A program made the translations under genes and the position numbers. A DNA stretch of 64,000 bases, from positions 1-64,000 of the forward strand of contig NZ_CAMLSE010000005.1 in assembly GCF_946482605.1 (NCBI RefSeq), written 5' to 3'. Positions 1 to 8,693 of the stretch are shown here, one piece after another. Source of the DNA: an uncultured Dyadobacter sp. (lineage in GTDB: Bacteria > Bacteroidota > Bacteroidia > Cytophagales > Spirosomataceae). The notes under the pieces were generated by a model. That model was given only the letters and a program-made list of their open reading frames with translations. It searched no databases and was not told the DNA's origin. How positions within the stretch are numbered: the stretch's first letter is position 1; every line of letters starts with the position of its first letter.

Positions 1-2448
1 GGTCCTTTCATCATTTTTCAAGACCTCGCACACCTGATAACCGTCTTTTTTGGGCATCATCAGGTCCGTGATTACCAGCAATGGAATCTTTTCCAGCGCC
101 ATTCGGATACCTTCTTCGCCGTCCTGTGCGGTCAGGATGCGATAGTCTTCGGAAAAGGATAAGGTGATAAACTCTCTGAGATCGGCATTGTCTTCCACTA
201 ACAAAACGAGCGGCAGGTCATCTTCCGGTGCTTCCGGGGGCAAAACAGCCGGGAGTTCACTATCCTGTGCTGCCTGCCGGCGTTCTACCTCTTCCACATC
301 GCTGGCGATGTGCGCTTCATTTTTTTCCAATGCTTCAACGTAAGGCAGGCTTAAAATGAAAGTGCTTCCCTCACCGTCCGAAGAATGCACGGAGATCGTC
401 CCGCCGAGCATCCCCGCCAATTCTTTGGTAAGCGCAAGCCCGATACCTGCGCCTTCGCGACTTCGGCTGTCTGAGCTCTCCACCTGATAAAACCGGTCGA
501 AAATAAAGGGCAGCTTTTCGGCTGGGATCCCTATCCCCTGATCCCGGACAGAAATGGTGATTTCCCGCGTCTCCGTTTTAGCAAGAACGACGGTAATTTC
601 GCTGTTGTCCTCAGAAAACTTGATCGCATTAGACAACAGATTCTGGACCATTTTTTTTATTTTATCCAAATCAATCATCACCCACATATGCGGGTGAGCA
701 CAGGAAAATCGCAGCCTGATGTTTCTGTGCTCGGTGAGTGAGCTGTGCTGCTGCACATAGCCGGACAGCCATCGAACCAGCTCTACTGCCTGCGCATCCA
801 CGCCGAGCTGCCCACTTTCAAGCTTACTCAAATCCAACAGCTGATTGATGAGTTGGAGCAGCCGTTCAGTGTTTTGCAGGATAAATTTCGCGTATCGTTG
901 CGGCACCGCTTCTTTGGTTTGGCGCAATAGTTCCTTTGCCGGATTGATGATTAAGTTGAGCGGTGTTTTGAATTCGTGTGTCAGGTTTACAAAAAAACGC
1001 GATTTGACCATATCCATTTCGCGCAGCTTATCAGCTTGCTCGCGTACCTGTGCAGTTCGTTCCAGCACCATTTTTTCCAGTCGCTCGGCTTGTCCGGCGA
1101 TCAGTCTGCTTTTTTCCTGCTCTTTGGTAAGGTTCTCGGCTGCCAGCTTTTCATTTAAATTCAATTGAAAGGCCAGGTTACGATTCGTAGCTGCCACGTC
1201 TATCGCCAGATAGATTGAGAACAGGACAGGAATGAGCAGATTCCCCCAGGCAAAAGCGATCATTACCTGGGTCGTGGTGAACCAGCCGAACATATTGCTG
1301 CCCACCACTGTCCCGACCGTCACCAGAAGGATCATTCCAACCGCGATCAACGACAGTTTTTTGTTACCATTTTTGATCGCGCGCAACATGGCGATAAAAG
1401 CATCTGTATAAAAAATCAGCACGAAGATCACCTGGTACCAATTGTGCAGCTTTTCGATGAGAGGATGGTACCAGAATTCATACCAGTCGACCAATGCAAA
1501 AATGGCGATCGGCCAGCTGCAGAGCAGCATTAGGAGTGTTTTCCGGCGGGGCAGTCTGTTGTAGCAGGCATGATAAATCAGCAACAGCCCCAGACTGAGG
1601 TGCAAGGTCACAAACGCCAGGAATACCCGGGCGGCCAGGATCTGATGAACCGGTACAGTGGACACGAAGGTCTGGTACCTCGCATACAAGCCCAGGCCCA
1701 CCACGGACACGAACAGCACGTAATAAAAGTGGATTTTTTGTTTGGGTGAAAAAATAAAGATCAGTAAATGCAGTATTACCAGGATCGCTGAAACTGAAAC
1801 ACTCATCAGCATGTGCCCCATGATCTCCTGTTCCGCTTTTTGGGATCGATTCATGGTATCCAGGTCTTGTATGCGGCTCTCAAAACCCACAAAATTCGGG
1901 TAGTATTCCATGTAATTGCTGTACCGGATTGCCAGCAAATGAGGGAGCGTATCGGAGATGGCAAGGGGAATGCACTGATAAGGCTCCCTGACCGCAATCA
2001 TGTCCTGTTTTGAATGGCCGACCTTTCCCAGTGAAGCTATTTTCTTTCCATCGAAATACACTTCCGACGCCGCATCATGGTTGAGATATAACCCCCACGT
2101 TTCAGTCAAAGCAATATTTTGCTTTTTAACCCACAACCTAAACCACCCGAAACCTTTCCATCCCGCTGGCACCGGGCCCATGCTGTACCGGTCCCTGCCG
2201 AAACTCGTCAGGCTCGGTGAAATCCAGCTGGAATCACTGAACCCGGGCTGTGCCCACCGCAAATTGTCTCCCGGATGAAACTTCCATGCACGCTTGTCGA
2301 GCCCAATCGATTTCCGCGCAGCGCTGTCTGTCAGTAAGACGGGCTTATCCTGTCCGATGCATTTGAAATGCGGTAACAGAAAAAAAACAATGAAGGCGCT
2401 GCTGATAACCAGGCAGCGATAAAATTCCTTAATTTTTTTATCCCTCAT
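1..2448 (-). CDS. Hybrid sensor histidine kinase, 7TMR-DISM type (3' end cut by window edge)
   Basis: I translated this from ATG at 2448 to the window edge: 816 codons with no stop. A signal peptide (hydrophobic stretch, then CIGQ at about residue 33) is followed by a periplasmic jelly-roll-like sensor region (about 40-210). Seven hydrophobic segments (about 225-430) and a coiled coil lead to a HisKA H-box LTHEFKTP with His491. An HATPase domain with DQGIGIP and GIGLAL motifs follows, then a receiver with LLVEDNADLRE and the phospho-acceptor Asp795 in ITDLMMP. The protein should sense an extracellular ligand and phosphorylate its own receiver. In this family an AraC-type DNA-binding domain often follows the receiver; whether one is present lies outside the window. 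It is divergent from the LuxR-type gene 260 bp away. Confidence 0.9.
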   Translation of the reverse strand, partial: MRDKKIKEFYRCLVISSAFIVFFLLPHFKCIGQDKPVLLTDSAARKSIGLDKRAWKFHPGDNLRWAQPGFSDSSWISPSLTSFGRDRYSMGPVPAGWKGFGWFRLWVKKQNIALTETWGLYLNHDAASEVYFDGKKIASLGKVGHSKQDMIAVREPYQCIPLAISDTLPHLLAIRYSNYMEYYPNFVGFESRIQDLDTMNRSQKAEQEIMGHMLMSVSVSAILVILHLLIFIFSPKQKIHFYYVLFVSVVGLGLYARYQTFVSTVPVHQILAARVFLAFVTLHLSLGLLLIYHACYNRLPRRKTLLMLLCSWPIAIFALVDWYEFWYHPLIEKLHNWYQVIFVLIFYTDAFIAMLRAIKNGNKKLSLIAVGMILLVTVGTVVGSNMFGWFTTTQVMIAFAWGNLLIPVLFSIYLAIDVAATNRNLAFQLNLNEKLAAENLTKEQEKSRLIAGQAERLEKMVLERTAQVREQADKLREMDMVKSRFFVNLTHEFKTPLNLIINPAKELLRQTKEAVPQRYAKFILQNTERLLQLINQLLDLSKLESGQLGVDAQAVELVRWLSGYVQQHSSLTEHRNIRLRFSCAHPHMWVMIDLDKIKKMVQNLLSNAIKFSEDNSEITVVLAKTETREITISVRDQGIGIPAEKLPFIFDRFYQVESSDSRSREGAGIGLALTKELAGMLGGTISVHSSDGEGSTFILSLPYVEALEKNEAHIASDVEEVERRQAAQDSELPAVLPPEAPEDDLPLVLLVEDNADLREFITLSFSEDYRILTAQDGEEGIRMALEKIPLLVITDLMMPKKDGYQVCEVLKNDERT

Positions 2449-2655
2449 TTTTCTGGGTTTAGGTGAATTGGCTTCGTGGCCTTGCGACGACTGTTTTTTT
2501 GGGCGCGAACCCTCCGGTCTTTGATGCGCCTCAAGATATGACCATCCGCGGAATTACTTTTCGCGATCCATGTAGCTTTGGTCCGGATAGCAGCAGAAGG
2601 CACAATATCAAAAGCATTTGCAACAACAGCAAATGCGATCGTCTTCTCCCAGCCA

Positions 2656-2663
2656 TAGTTTTG
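2656..2663 (+). promoter_or_regulatory. Candidate Bacteroidota -7 element (TAGTTTTG)
   Basis: The octamer fits the TAnnTTTG consensus of the primary sigma factor in Bacteroidota and lies 45 bp before the chosen start of the LuxR-type gene. I see no clear TTTG at the matching upstream distance, so this is a weak call. Confidence 0.25.
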
Positions 2664-2708
2664 CCGGCATATCAACAACAACCGCCAACCTTTTGCAGCC
2701 AATCAGAT

Positions 2709-3359
2709 ATGGATCATCCGGTTATACTTACTCACCTTGTTCACCCGCATCCCCTGGAATGCGCAGCGGTTGCCGACTGGCTATTGAAAAGTAGCTACGT
2801 TCAATTGACCGGCAAAAGCGGCAGTCTGGAAAAATTCGCGCAATCACCGGAGCCCGGGGCAGTTGAAATGGTGATTGTCTTCCAATACTGCTCTGGCGAA
2901 ATATCCGGCGAAATCATTGCCGCCAGACAAATTCAGCCCCGGCTCAAATTCCTGCTCGTTGCACCTACATCATGCCCCAGTGCGGTGCGGGAGGCAATAT
3001 ATTCGGGCGTGCATGGTTACATCGATCCCGTGGCAGAGGTGGAAGAATGGGAATGGGCCATCAAATCGCTTTCGGAAGGAAAGACCTACTACGGGCAGCA
3101 GGTGATGATGCAACTTGCCGAGCCGTTCGCAGACCGCGAAGTGAGGGAGTCCTCGCCTACCGTGAAAAATGCTCTCAGCAAAAGAGAACTCGAAATCATG
3201 CAGCTCGTCGCCAGCGAATATTCTACCAATCGCATTGCCGATGAATTGTTTATCAGTGGCAAGACTGTCGAAACACACCGGAGAAACCTATTCCAAAAAC
3301 TGGGTGTGAAAAATTCGGTAGGCTTGACCAAAGTTGCCGTCAGGCTTGGTATTGTTTGA
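2709..3359 (+). CDS. LuxR/NarL-family regulator with degenerate receiver domain
   Basis: The 216-residue product starts at ATG 2709 (MDHPVILTHL), which puts the receiver fold at the N-terminus as in NarL relatives; an in-frame start at 2463 would add 82 residues that look non-coding. The C-terminal 65 residues are a clear LuxR helix-turn-helix (SKRELEIMQLVA, then IADELFISGKTVETHRRN). The N-terminal 120 residues keep receiver-like spacing and the GVHGYI segment. However, the acidic pair is replaced by HP, the phospho-Asp position reads VIVFQYC, and the usual Lys region reads GYIDPVA. Phosphorylation is therefore unlikely and DNA binding may be constitutive or ligand-controlled. It is divergent from the hybrid kinase, which suggests a regulatory pairing, but that is inference. 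Confidence 0.85.
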   Translation: MDHPVILTHLVHPHPLECAAVADWLLKSSYVQLTGKSGSLEKFAQSPEPGAVEMVIVFQYCSGEISGEIIAARQIQPRLKFLLVAPTSCPSAVREAIYSGVHGYIDPVAEVEEWEWAIKSLSEGKTYYGQQVMMQLAEPFADREVRESSPTVKNALSKRELEIMQLVASEYSTNRIADELFISGKTVETHRRNLFQKLGVKNSVGLTKVAVRLGIV

Positions 3360-3415
3360 CGCCCGTACCCGTAAATGCATCCTTTTTGTACAATTTCACT
3401 TTTCCCGTCACAACT

Positions 3416-4120
3416 ATGCTCAAACTCAATTTGACTTCAATCTCACTTACACTCCTTTACAGCATCCTCTTGATCGCCCTGTCCTGTACGGACCATGAAG
3501 TCCCGTCCGACAACCTGCCGGAATCCAAATGCAAGACCGTCGATGGTACGGACCGGATGTATCCCTGCGAATTTTCGATTGAGAAAATAACCTTCCTGGG
3601 CGCAGGCGGAGCGCCCGTCGGCTCAGTCACCGGGTCGGAGCAGGTGCTCGCTCTGCCACGATCCATGGCTAAGGGGGATTCATACCTGGGCAATGTTGCG
3701 GGACAAATGGGTATCGCCACTTTTAGTGTCAGGATGACCTTGAAAAGGATCGCATCACCATCTTTCCCGGTGAATGAGGGCTATTTGATCGGGCTTACGC
3801 ACAACACTTCGGGCAAACGAATTCTTCACACCAGCGCCGGCGGTGGTACTTACGGAGAAAGAGACCGGATTGGCTCACCGATCGCATTGAACATGGCCAT
3901 CGGTGAAAGTATGAATGTCGACTTTGAGATGGTGTTCCCATATCAACTCACCAGTTCCGGTTCAGGCGTTGTTCCTGTCACAGTCTTTTCTTCCACATCC
4001 TTCTTCGTGGACAATGACGTTACGACTTTGAAGTTCCCAAGAACAACGGTTCCCTACAACTATGTGGGCAGCGTAACGGAAGCTTTTTATGAAAGATTGA
4101 TCATTACATTGAAAAACTAA
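3416..4120 (+). CDS. Hypothetical lipoprotein
   Basis: From ATG 3416 the 234-residue product has a basic n-region, a hydrophobic stretch and a lipobox LIALSC ending at about residue 24, so it should be lipid-anchored in the outer membrane or periplasm. An ATG at 3356 would add 20 residues before the signal and overlap the LuxR-type gene by 4 bp. I recognise no domain in the mature part. It is rich in Gly, Ser, Thr and Val, has a Cys pair early (SKCKTVDGTDRMYPC) and alternating hydrophobic patterns suggesting beta strands. It follows the LuxR-type gene closely, so the two are probably co-transcribed, and a strong hairpin terminator follows 2 bp after the stop. Confidence 0.7.
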   Translation: MLKLNLTSISLTLLYSILLIALSCTDHEVPSDNLPESKCKTVDGTDRMYPCEFSIEKITFLGAGGAPVGSVTGSEQVLALPRSMAKGDSYLGNVAGQMGIATFSVRMTLKRIASPSFPVNEGYLIGLTHNTSGKRILHTSAGGGTYGERDRIGSPIALNMAIGESMNVDFEMVFPYQLTSSGSGVVPVTVFSSTSFFVDNDVTTLKFPRTTVPYNYVGSVTEAFYERLIITLKN

Positions 4121-4122
4121 AA

Positions 4123-4157
4123 AACCGGGCGGCAAAAGTACTTTTTGCCGCCCGGTT
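4123..4157. terminator. Bidirectional rho-independent terminator
   Basis: A 15-base arm AACCGGGCGGCAAAA is matched perfectly by its reverse complement after a 5-base loop. Read on the minus strand, the stem is followed by TTTTTTAG and more Ts, which is ideal for stopping wzc transcription. Read on the plus strand it follows the lipoprotein gene but has a weaker T tract. Confidence 0.88.
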
Positions 4158-4346
4158 GCTTTCATCGCCCGCTTCTTTCTATGGAACAATTAGTTAGCTC
4201 AGCCCGCAGGTTGCGCTCAGCACGCATTCTTCACAAAATAATGACACAGCCTTTTTAGCTCTAAAACTATCTGCGCATACCCGGGCCTGATTTCTAAATG
4301 GCAACACCTTGTTCAGCGGTGTAAAAAGAAATGTAACACGGCCAGA

Positions 4347-6710
4347 CTATTTACGGGAAAACAATCCCTTTAACCATCCGGATTCTGCCTCGCTCCCGTA
4401 GTAGCTGCTTTTCCCGTATCCATATCCGTACCCGTAGCCATAGCCGTATCCATATTCGGATGAATTCTTATAATTGACCGCATTGAAAATAATGCTAAGC
4501 GACTTGAACTGTTTCTTTGAGGCCAATTCCTTGATGATATTCAAATATTGTTTTGGGGTTTTCTCGTGACGCACGATATAAAAAGTCGCATCGGCAAATG
4601 GCGCCAGTAATACAGTATCTGTAACCAAAGATAGCGGCGGAGTATCGATGACAATGTAATCATACCTCTTTCTCAAAGACATAATAAGACCCTCAATTCT
4701 GTTATTGGCGATCAGCTCAGAGGGATTGGGTGGAATCGGCCCGCTGGGAGCGATGGATACCTGGTTGAAGGCCGTCCTTTGAATAATTTCATCTTCACTT
4801 GCCTTGCCGATCAAATAATTAGAGATACCTATATTATTGCTCACTTCAAGGTACTCGTTTACCTTTGGTTTCCGAAGATCCAATCCCAGGATAATTACAT
4901 TCTTATTCAATAAGGCCAAAGAAGCAGCGAGGTTAATGGCGACAAAACTTTTGCCTTCTCCCGATGTGGAGGATGTCACGATCAGTGTTCTGCCCAGACC
5001 TTCGTCCTCTTCAGTAAACAAATACTGCATATTTGAACGGATCATCCGGACCTGTTCGCTGATGAAACTCCGGGTGTTAAGGTCTATAAAATGCCCCTCC
5101 TGATTCTTAGGGGCTATACTAATTTCACCAAATACGCGAAGCCCCGTCTTTTTCTCTATTTCTTTCTTGGACTGAACCGAATTTCGCATGGACGCCCTCG
5201 CGGAGATGACAGCCGACGGTATCAGGAGAGCTATTAAAAATGCATAGATATATGTCTGTTTTTTGTTAGGCTTGATAGGACCCGGGATTGTGTATGGTGG
5301 TTCAACGACACGGCTATCGGTTACTGTGGAAGCATATGATAATGCCGTTTCCTCCCGCTTTTGCAACAATAACAAATAAAGATTTTCCTTTACGCCTGCT
5401 TGCCTTTTGATATCAAGAAACTCCCGCTCTTTTCGAGGGATTGTTGAAATCGTACTTTCCAGACGATTGTTTAAGGCGGTCAAACTATTTTTAGCCACCA
5501 TTAAATTGTTACGCTGATTTCTAAGGTTTTCCTGAATGGCCTGTTTTACGTTTCGCATTTGCGTCGTCAGCGTCTCAAGATAGGGATTGCCTGCCTGAAC
5601 CGTCTGTGCGAGTTTCGATCTTTCGGCCTCCAATTGAGATAATTGTTCAATATAGGAAGTCAATACAGCGTCATTTACACCCAATGTCGCCGGCGCGATA
5701 TTACCAAATTCATTGCCGGTTACATAACTTTCCACCCCGTCCAATACCCTGAGGTTTATATCCACTTCATTGAGTTTTGAATCATTTTCCTGCACTTTGT
5801 CCAGGAACAGATTAGCCTCAGTACTCAGGTCCGTAATTCCTTTGGATTGCCGGTATTGTTCAACATTCTGTTCTACACTTCCCAGTTCAGAGGTAACGAT
5901 TTTCAGGCGTTCCTCAATAAAGCGGAGTGTGTTGGTCGCTTCTCTGTTTTTATCTGCCAGCGTGGTAAACGTATATTCGTCCAGCAGGTTTTGCAAAATA
6001 TCTTTTCCTTTTTGAGGAACGGCGTTTTCTATTGAAAGTGAAACAAGGGTACTTTTAGGTTTCTGCCGGGTAATTTGAATGGCGCCGATCAGATTATTTA
6101 CTACACTTTCCTTGTTTTGCAGGGTCACTTTAACGACAGGGGTTTTCGGTGTTACCACGAAATTCTTATTGGAAACCCGGAATTTACCGTACTTACTCTG
6201 CACCTTTTCGCTATAATTAAACTTTCCCAAAAGCCTTTTTTCCTGGTCCATTAAGGCATACTTATTACCGACCAGCGGCTGAACGAAAAATGGTTCATCA
6301 CTCAGGATTTCTGTTGCTGATATTTTAACAGGGCTCTGGTCATAAATTTCGTTGTCCCGGTTAGTTCCTTCATACCAATAAGTTGCCGTCAGACCCAAAT
6401 TATCTACAACCTTTTCAATTAATGGTCTTGATTTGAGAATTTCCATCTCGTTATCCAGGTTTTTCGTATCGGCCAGATCCAGCTGATCAACGATGCTATT
6501 GCTATTGTTCAGAGAATGGTCTTCTTTAATCAGCACCGTAGCGCTCATCCTGAATATAGGAGTGTACCGCCTCAAATAAAGACGGGCCAGGAAAATACAA
6601 ATAAACCCAGCGATCAGAAACCAATACCAATAGCGTAAGAATTTTAAAATAGAACCGAGCAGATTAAAATCATCCTCCTGGTCTTCAATCCATTGTGCAG
6701 AATCATTCAT
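4347..6710 (-). CDS. wzc: Wzc-type polysaccharide co-polymerase / BY-kinase
   Basis: The 787-residue inner-membrane protein controls chain length and export of surface polysaccharide through autophosphorylation on tyrosines. A Wzz domain starts at the first membrane helix (about 27-46). A long coiled-coil periplasmic region and a GNVR-like segment follow, then a second helix (about 484-502) and a cytoplasmic kinase. The kinase has Walker A TSSTSGEGKSF (Lys587), Walker A' GLDLRKPK (about 611) and Walker B YIVIDTPP (about 687). The tail is a tyrosine cluster with seven Tyr-Gly pairs, then SSYYGSE. It is the last gene after the phosphatase and Wza genes, which matches kinase/phosphatase/exporter modules elsewhere. 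Confidence 0.95.
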   Translation of the reverse strand: MNDSAQWIEDQEDDFNLLGSILKFLRYWYWFLIAGFICIFLARLYLRRYTPIFRMSATVLIKEDHSLNNSNSIVDQLDLADTKNLDNEMEILKSRPLIEKVVDNLGLTATYWYEGTNRDNEIYDQSPVKISATEILSDEPFFVQPLVGNKYALMDQEKRLLGKFNYSEKVQSKYGKFRVSNKNFVVTPKTPVVKVTLQNKESVVNNLIGAIQITRQKPKSTLVSLSIENAVPQKGKDILQNLLDEYTFTTLADKNREATNTLRFIEERLKIVTSELGSVEQNVEQYRQSKGITDLSTEANLFLDKVQENDSKLNEVDINLRVLDGVESYVTGNEFGNIAPATLGVNDAVLTSYIEQLSQLEAERSKLAQTVQAGNPYLETLTTQMRNVKQAIQENLRNQRNNLMVAKNSLTALNNRLESTISTIPRKEREFLDIKRQAGVKENLYLLLLQKREETALSYASTVTDSRVVEPPYTIPGPIKPNKKQTYIYAFLIALLIPSAVISARASMRNSVQSKKEIEKKTGLRVFGEISIAPKNQEGHFIDLNTRSFISEQVRMIRSNMQYLFTEEDEGLGRTLIVTSSTSGEGKSFVAINLAASLALLNKNVIILGLDLRKPKVNEYLEVSNNIGISNYLIGKASEDEIIQRTAFNQVSIAPSGPIPPNPSELIANNRIEGLIMSLRKRYDYIVIDTPPLSLVTDTVLLAPFADATFYIVRHEKTPKQYLNIIKELASKKQFKSLSIIFNAVNYKNSSEYGYGYGYGYGYGYGKSSYYGSEAESGWLKGLFSRK
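4413..4454 (-). repeat. In-frame (Tyr-Gly)7 repeat in the Wzc tail
   Basis: Forty-two bases encode seven Tyr-Gly pairs in the kinase tyrosine cluster. Both Tyr codons and three different Gly codons alternate irregularly, so the repeat is conserved at protein level rather than being a fresh DNA-slippage product. Confidence 0.9.
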
Positions 6711-6795
6711 CGTTGTTGCTTCAAGATAATTGCCGAAGAACTTTAAGTATTAGGTATAACCGGGTCGCTTTGGAATAGCAAATTGAAAGAAGCAA

Positions 6796-7623
6796 TCAGA
6801 AAAATTGAGACGCTACGCTGGCCAACACCACGATCGCACCCAAAATCGCAGTAAAAACCTGCACTTGCCGGATCCGATTATCCACAGGAAGAGGGACCAC
6901 TTTTTCAGCAATGGGTTCAACATAAACAATATCTCCATTTCGTAAATAAAAGTAGGGAGATTTAAAAATGTCCCTGTTTTCCAGGTTCACCTTGCCGATC
7001 TCCCGTTTTTCATTAACAATTCGAATGATGGTAATACTATCACGTTTGGCGAAAACAGTCAGGTCTCCTGCCGAGGCCAGCGCGTCGATCAAAGTGGTCC
7101 GGTCATCCAGCAGATTATAGGCTCCGGCTTTGTTTACTTCACCCAGTACGACGAACTTATGGTTCATAAACCGGATATTCACCGCGGGCTCTTTTAAAAA
7201 AGCATTCAAAGCCAGACGAATTTTTTCCTGCGCACCTTCCAGGGTTAGGTTTTCCACCCGTATTTTACCGACGAAGGCCATCACTATGTTACCGGAAGAA
7301 TCTACGGAGTAGCCGATTGCCTGCGAACCTCCCCCGCCTCCCGGGAGCGATGACATGGATAAGGAATTGAAGTTGGAAAAATTGAGAATGTCATTGGATT
7401 CCTTATTCAGACTACTGACGGTAATACCCAAAAGGTCTTCTTTCTGAATACGGGATATCTGAGGAATATGAACTTCGGTCAGAAATGGATAAACCGCATT
7501 TTTATCCTGGAAAAACGGCTTTACCGCCTTCTTCTCGACTTTACAGGAAACCAGGACAAAAAGAGAAAAACTTCCGACTACAAGAAAATGAAACGCTGAT
7601 AGAAAATGTGTTTTCAAAGGCAT
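6796..7623 (-). CDS. wza: Wza-type polysaccharide export lipoprotein (OPX family)
   Basis: The 275-residue product has a signal peptide ending in the lipobox LVLVSC. A polysaccharide-export domain (about 60-140, with EDLLGITVSSLN and YSVDSSGNIVMAFVGKI) is followed by an SLBB-type domain (FVVLGEVNKAGAYNL, then TLIDALASAGDL). The C-terminal hydrophobic helix (AILGAIVVLASVASQFF) could cross the outer membrane, as in Wza. The protein should form the export channel that works with the downstream Wzc kinase. It lies 170 bp after the phosphatase gene and 85 bp before wzc, so the three probably form one operon. At 275 residues it is shorter than E. coli Wza (about 380), which is common in Bacteroidota. 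Confidence 0.92.
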   Translation of the reverse strand: MPLKTHFLSAFHFLVVGSFSLFVLVSCKVEKKAVKPFFQDKNAVYPFLTEVHIPQISRIQKEDLLGITVSSLNKESNDILNFSNFNSLSMSSLPGGGGGSQAIGYSVDSSGNIVMAFVGKIRVENLTLEGAQEKIRLALNAFLKEPAVNIRFMNHKFVVLGEVNKAGAYNLLDDRTTLIDALASAGDLTVFAKRDSITIIRIVNEKREIGKVNLENRDIFKSPYFYLRNGDIVYVEPIAEKVVPLPVDNRIRQVQVFTAILGAIVVLASVASQFF

Positions 7624-7793
7624 ATACTGTTTTGCGATAGAAGGATTCTGTTGATTGAAGTCGGAATATGGGCAAGATTCCCTGAGCCAATATAGGAAAA
7701 TTTAACTTAAAATTGTAACTTTTTTACGATCACCATAGCTATCTCAAACGGCCGATCAACCCATGCCCTGAGCACATGATACACGCACTAATA

Positions 7794-8546
7794 TTATTGA
7801 AACACCGTACTCAGTAGGTCCCGGTTTCGGAATGAATATTTTTCAATAGAATCGTTCAGTCTGCTGTCAAACCGGTGCTTGTGCAGCAGTTCTAAATGGT
7901 GCTTATGGTGCAAGTCCGTACCAAGGAAACTCACGAGATTTGCCTTTATCAAAAAAAATGCCCAGCTCTGAACAGCCTTACCATAGTATCCTACCAGCGA
8001 CAAAATGTTCACCTGCATTAAGCATCCCAGGGAGGTCAGCCGGGCAAAGATGGATTTTTGATTAATTAGGTACGTATATCGCTCCGGATGCGCAAGTATA
8101 GGCTGGTAACCCTTAGTGATCAACGCAAAAATTACATCTTCCAAATTAGGCGAAACAGACACGAATGACATTTCAATCAATACAAAACGGGCTTGTCCAA
8201 ACGAGAGGATATCGTTTGCCTCTATCAAGCCATCCAAATGTCTGTCAACAAAGTATTCGGCTGCCGCTTCTACCTCAATATGCAGATTTGCGTTGGTCAT
8301 TGCAGCCCGAAGCGTAGTCAATCCATTTTTAATGCCAAAAGAATCATTCGGGTACAAATCTGCCAGAATATGGGGAGTTGTGATAATTTTCTCATACCCC
8401 ATCGATTGTAAACCCTGGATCAAACTTAGGGAAGTCTGTATATCGGGACTACCATCGTCAATTCCGGGAAGTAAGTGGGAGTGCATATCCACACCAAGCT
8501 TTTCAAAAGCTGATCTTGGAGGACTTCTCCTAAAAAAAGAAAACAT
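7794..8546 (-). CDS. CpsB/YwqE-type tyrosine-protein phosphatase (PHP family)
   Basis: The 250-residue protein has the complete metal-binding set of PHP-type phosphatases: DMHSHLLPGIDDG (His22, His24), TTPH (His59), the Glu in AAAEYF (Glu97), AHPERY (His153) and GTDLHH (Asp211, His213). The known role of this family is removal of phosphate from the tyrosine tail of the BY-kinase, resetting polysaccharide assembly. The product is cytoplasmic with no signal peptide. Its place upstream of wza and wzc on the same strand supports that partner. It is divergent from the Wzi-like gene, with a 147-bp AT-rich gap between them that should hold both promoters. Confidence 0.92.
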   Translation of the reverse strand: MFSFFRRSPPRSAFEKLGVDMHSHLLPGIDDGSPDIQTSLSLIQGLQSMGYEKIITTPHILADLYPNDSFGIKNGLTTLRAAMTNANLHIEVEAAAEYFVDRHLDGLIEANDILSFGQARFVLIEMSFVSVSPNLEDVIFALITKGYQPILAHPERYTYLINQKSIFARLTSLGCLMQVNILSLVGYYGKAVQSWAFFLIKANLVSFLGTDLHHKHHLELLHKHRFDSRLNDSIEKYSFRNRDLLSTVFQ

Positions 8547-8693
8547 CGGCGAAATGCACGGTTATTGAGATGCCATTGTGAAAATCAAACAAAAGTCAAT
8601 CCAGAAAATGACCGTCAAAACTCAAAAATAAAAATAAGATAATTCTGTCATTTTTTATACCTTCACAAAGAATAATATCTTAAATGCGGCCCT

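Noticed and set aside
2463..2708. Upstream in-frame extension of the LuxR-type gene by 82 codons
   Set aside because: The extension has no receiver-like pattern and would place the receiver fold in the middle; ATG 2709 gives a normal N-terminus.
4413..4454. Contingency microsatellite able to cause phase variation
   Set aside because: The DNA repeat is not uniform because Tyr and Gly codons vary, so slippage should be rare, and the 6-base unit would keep the frame.
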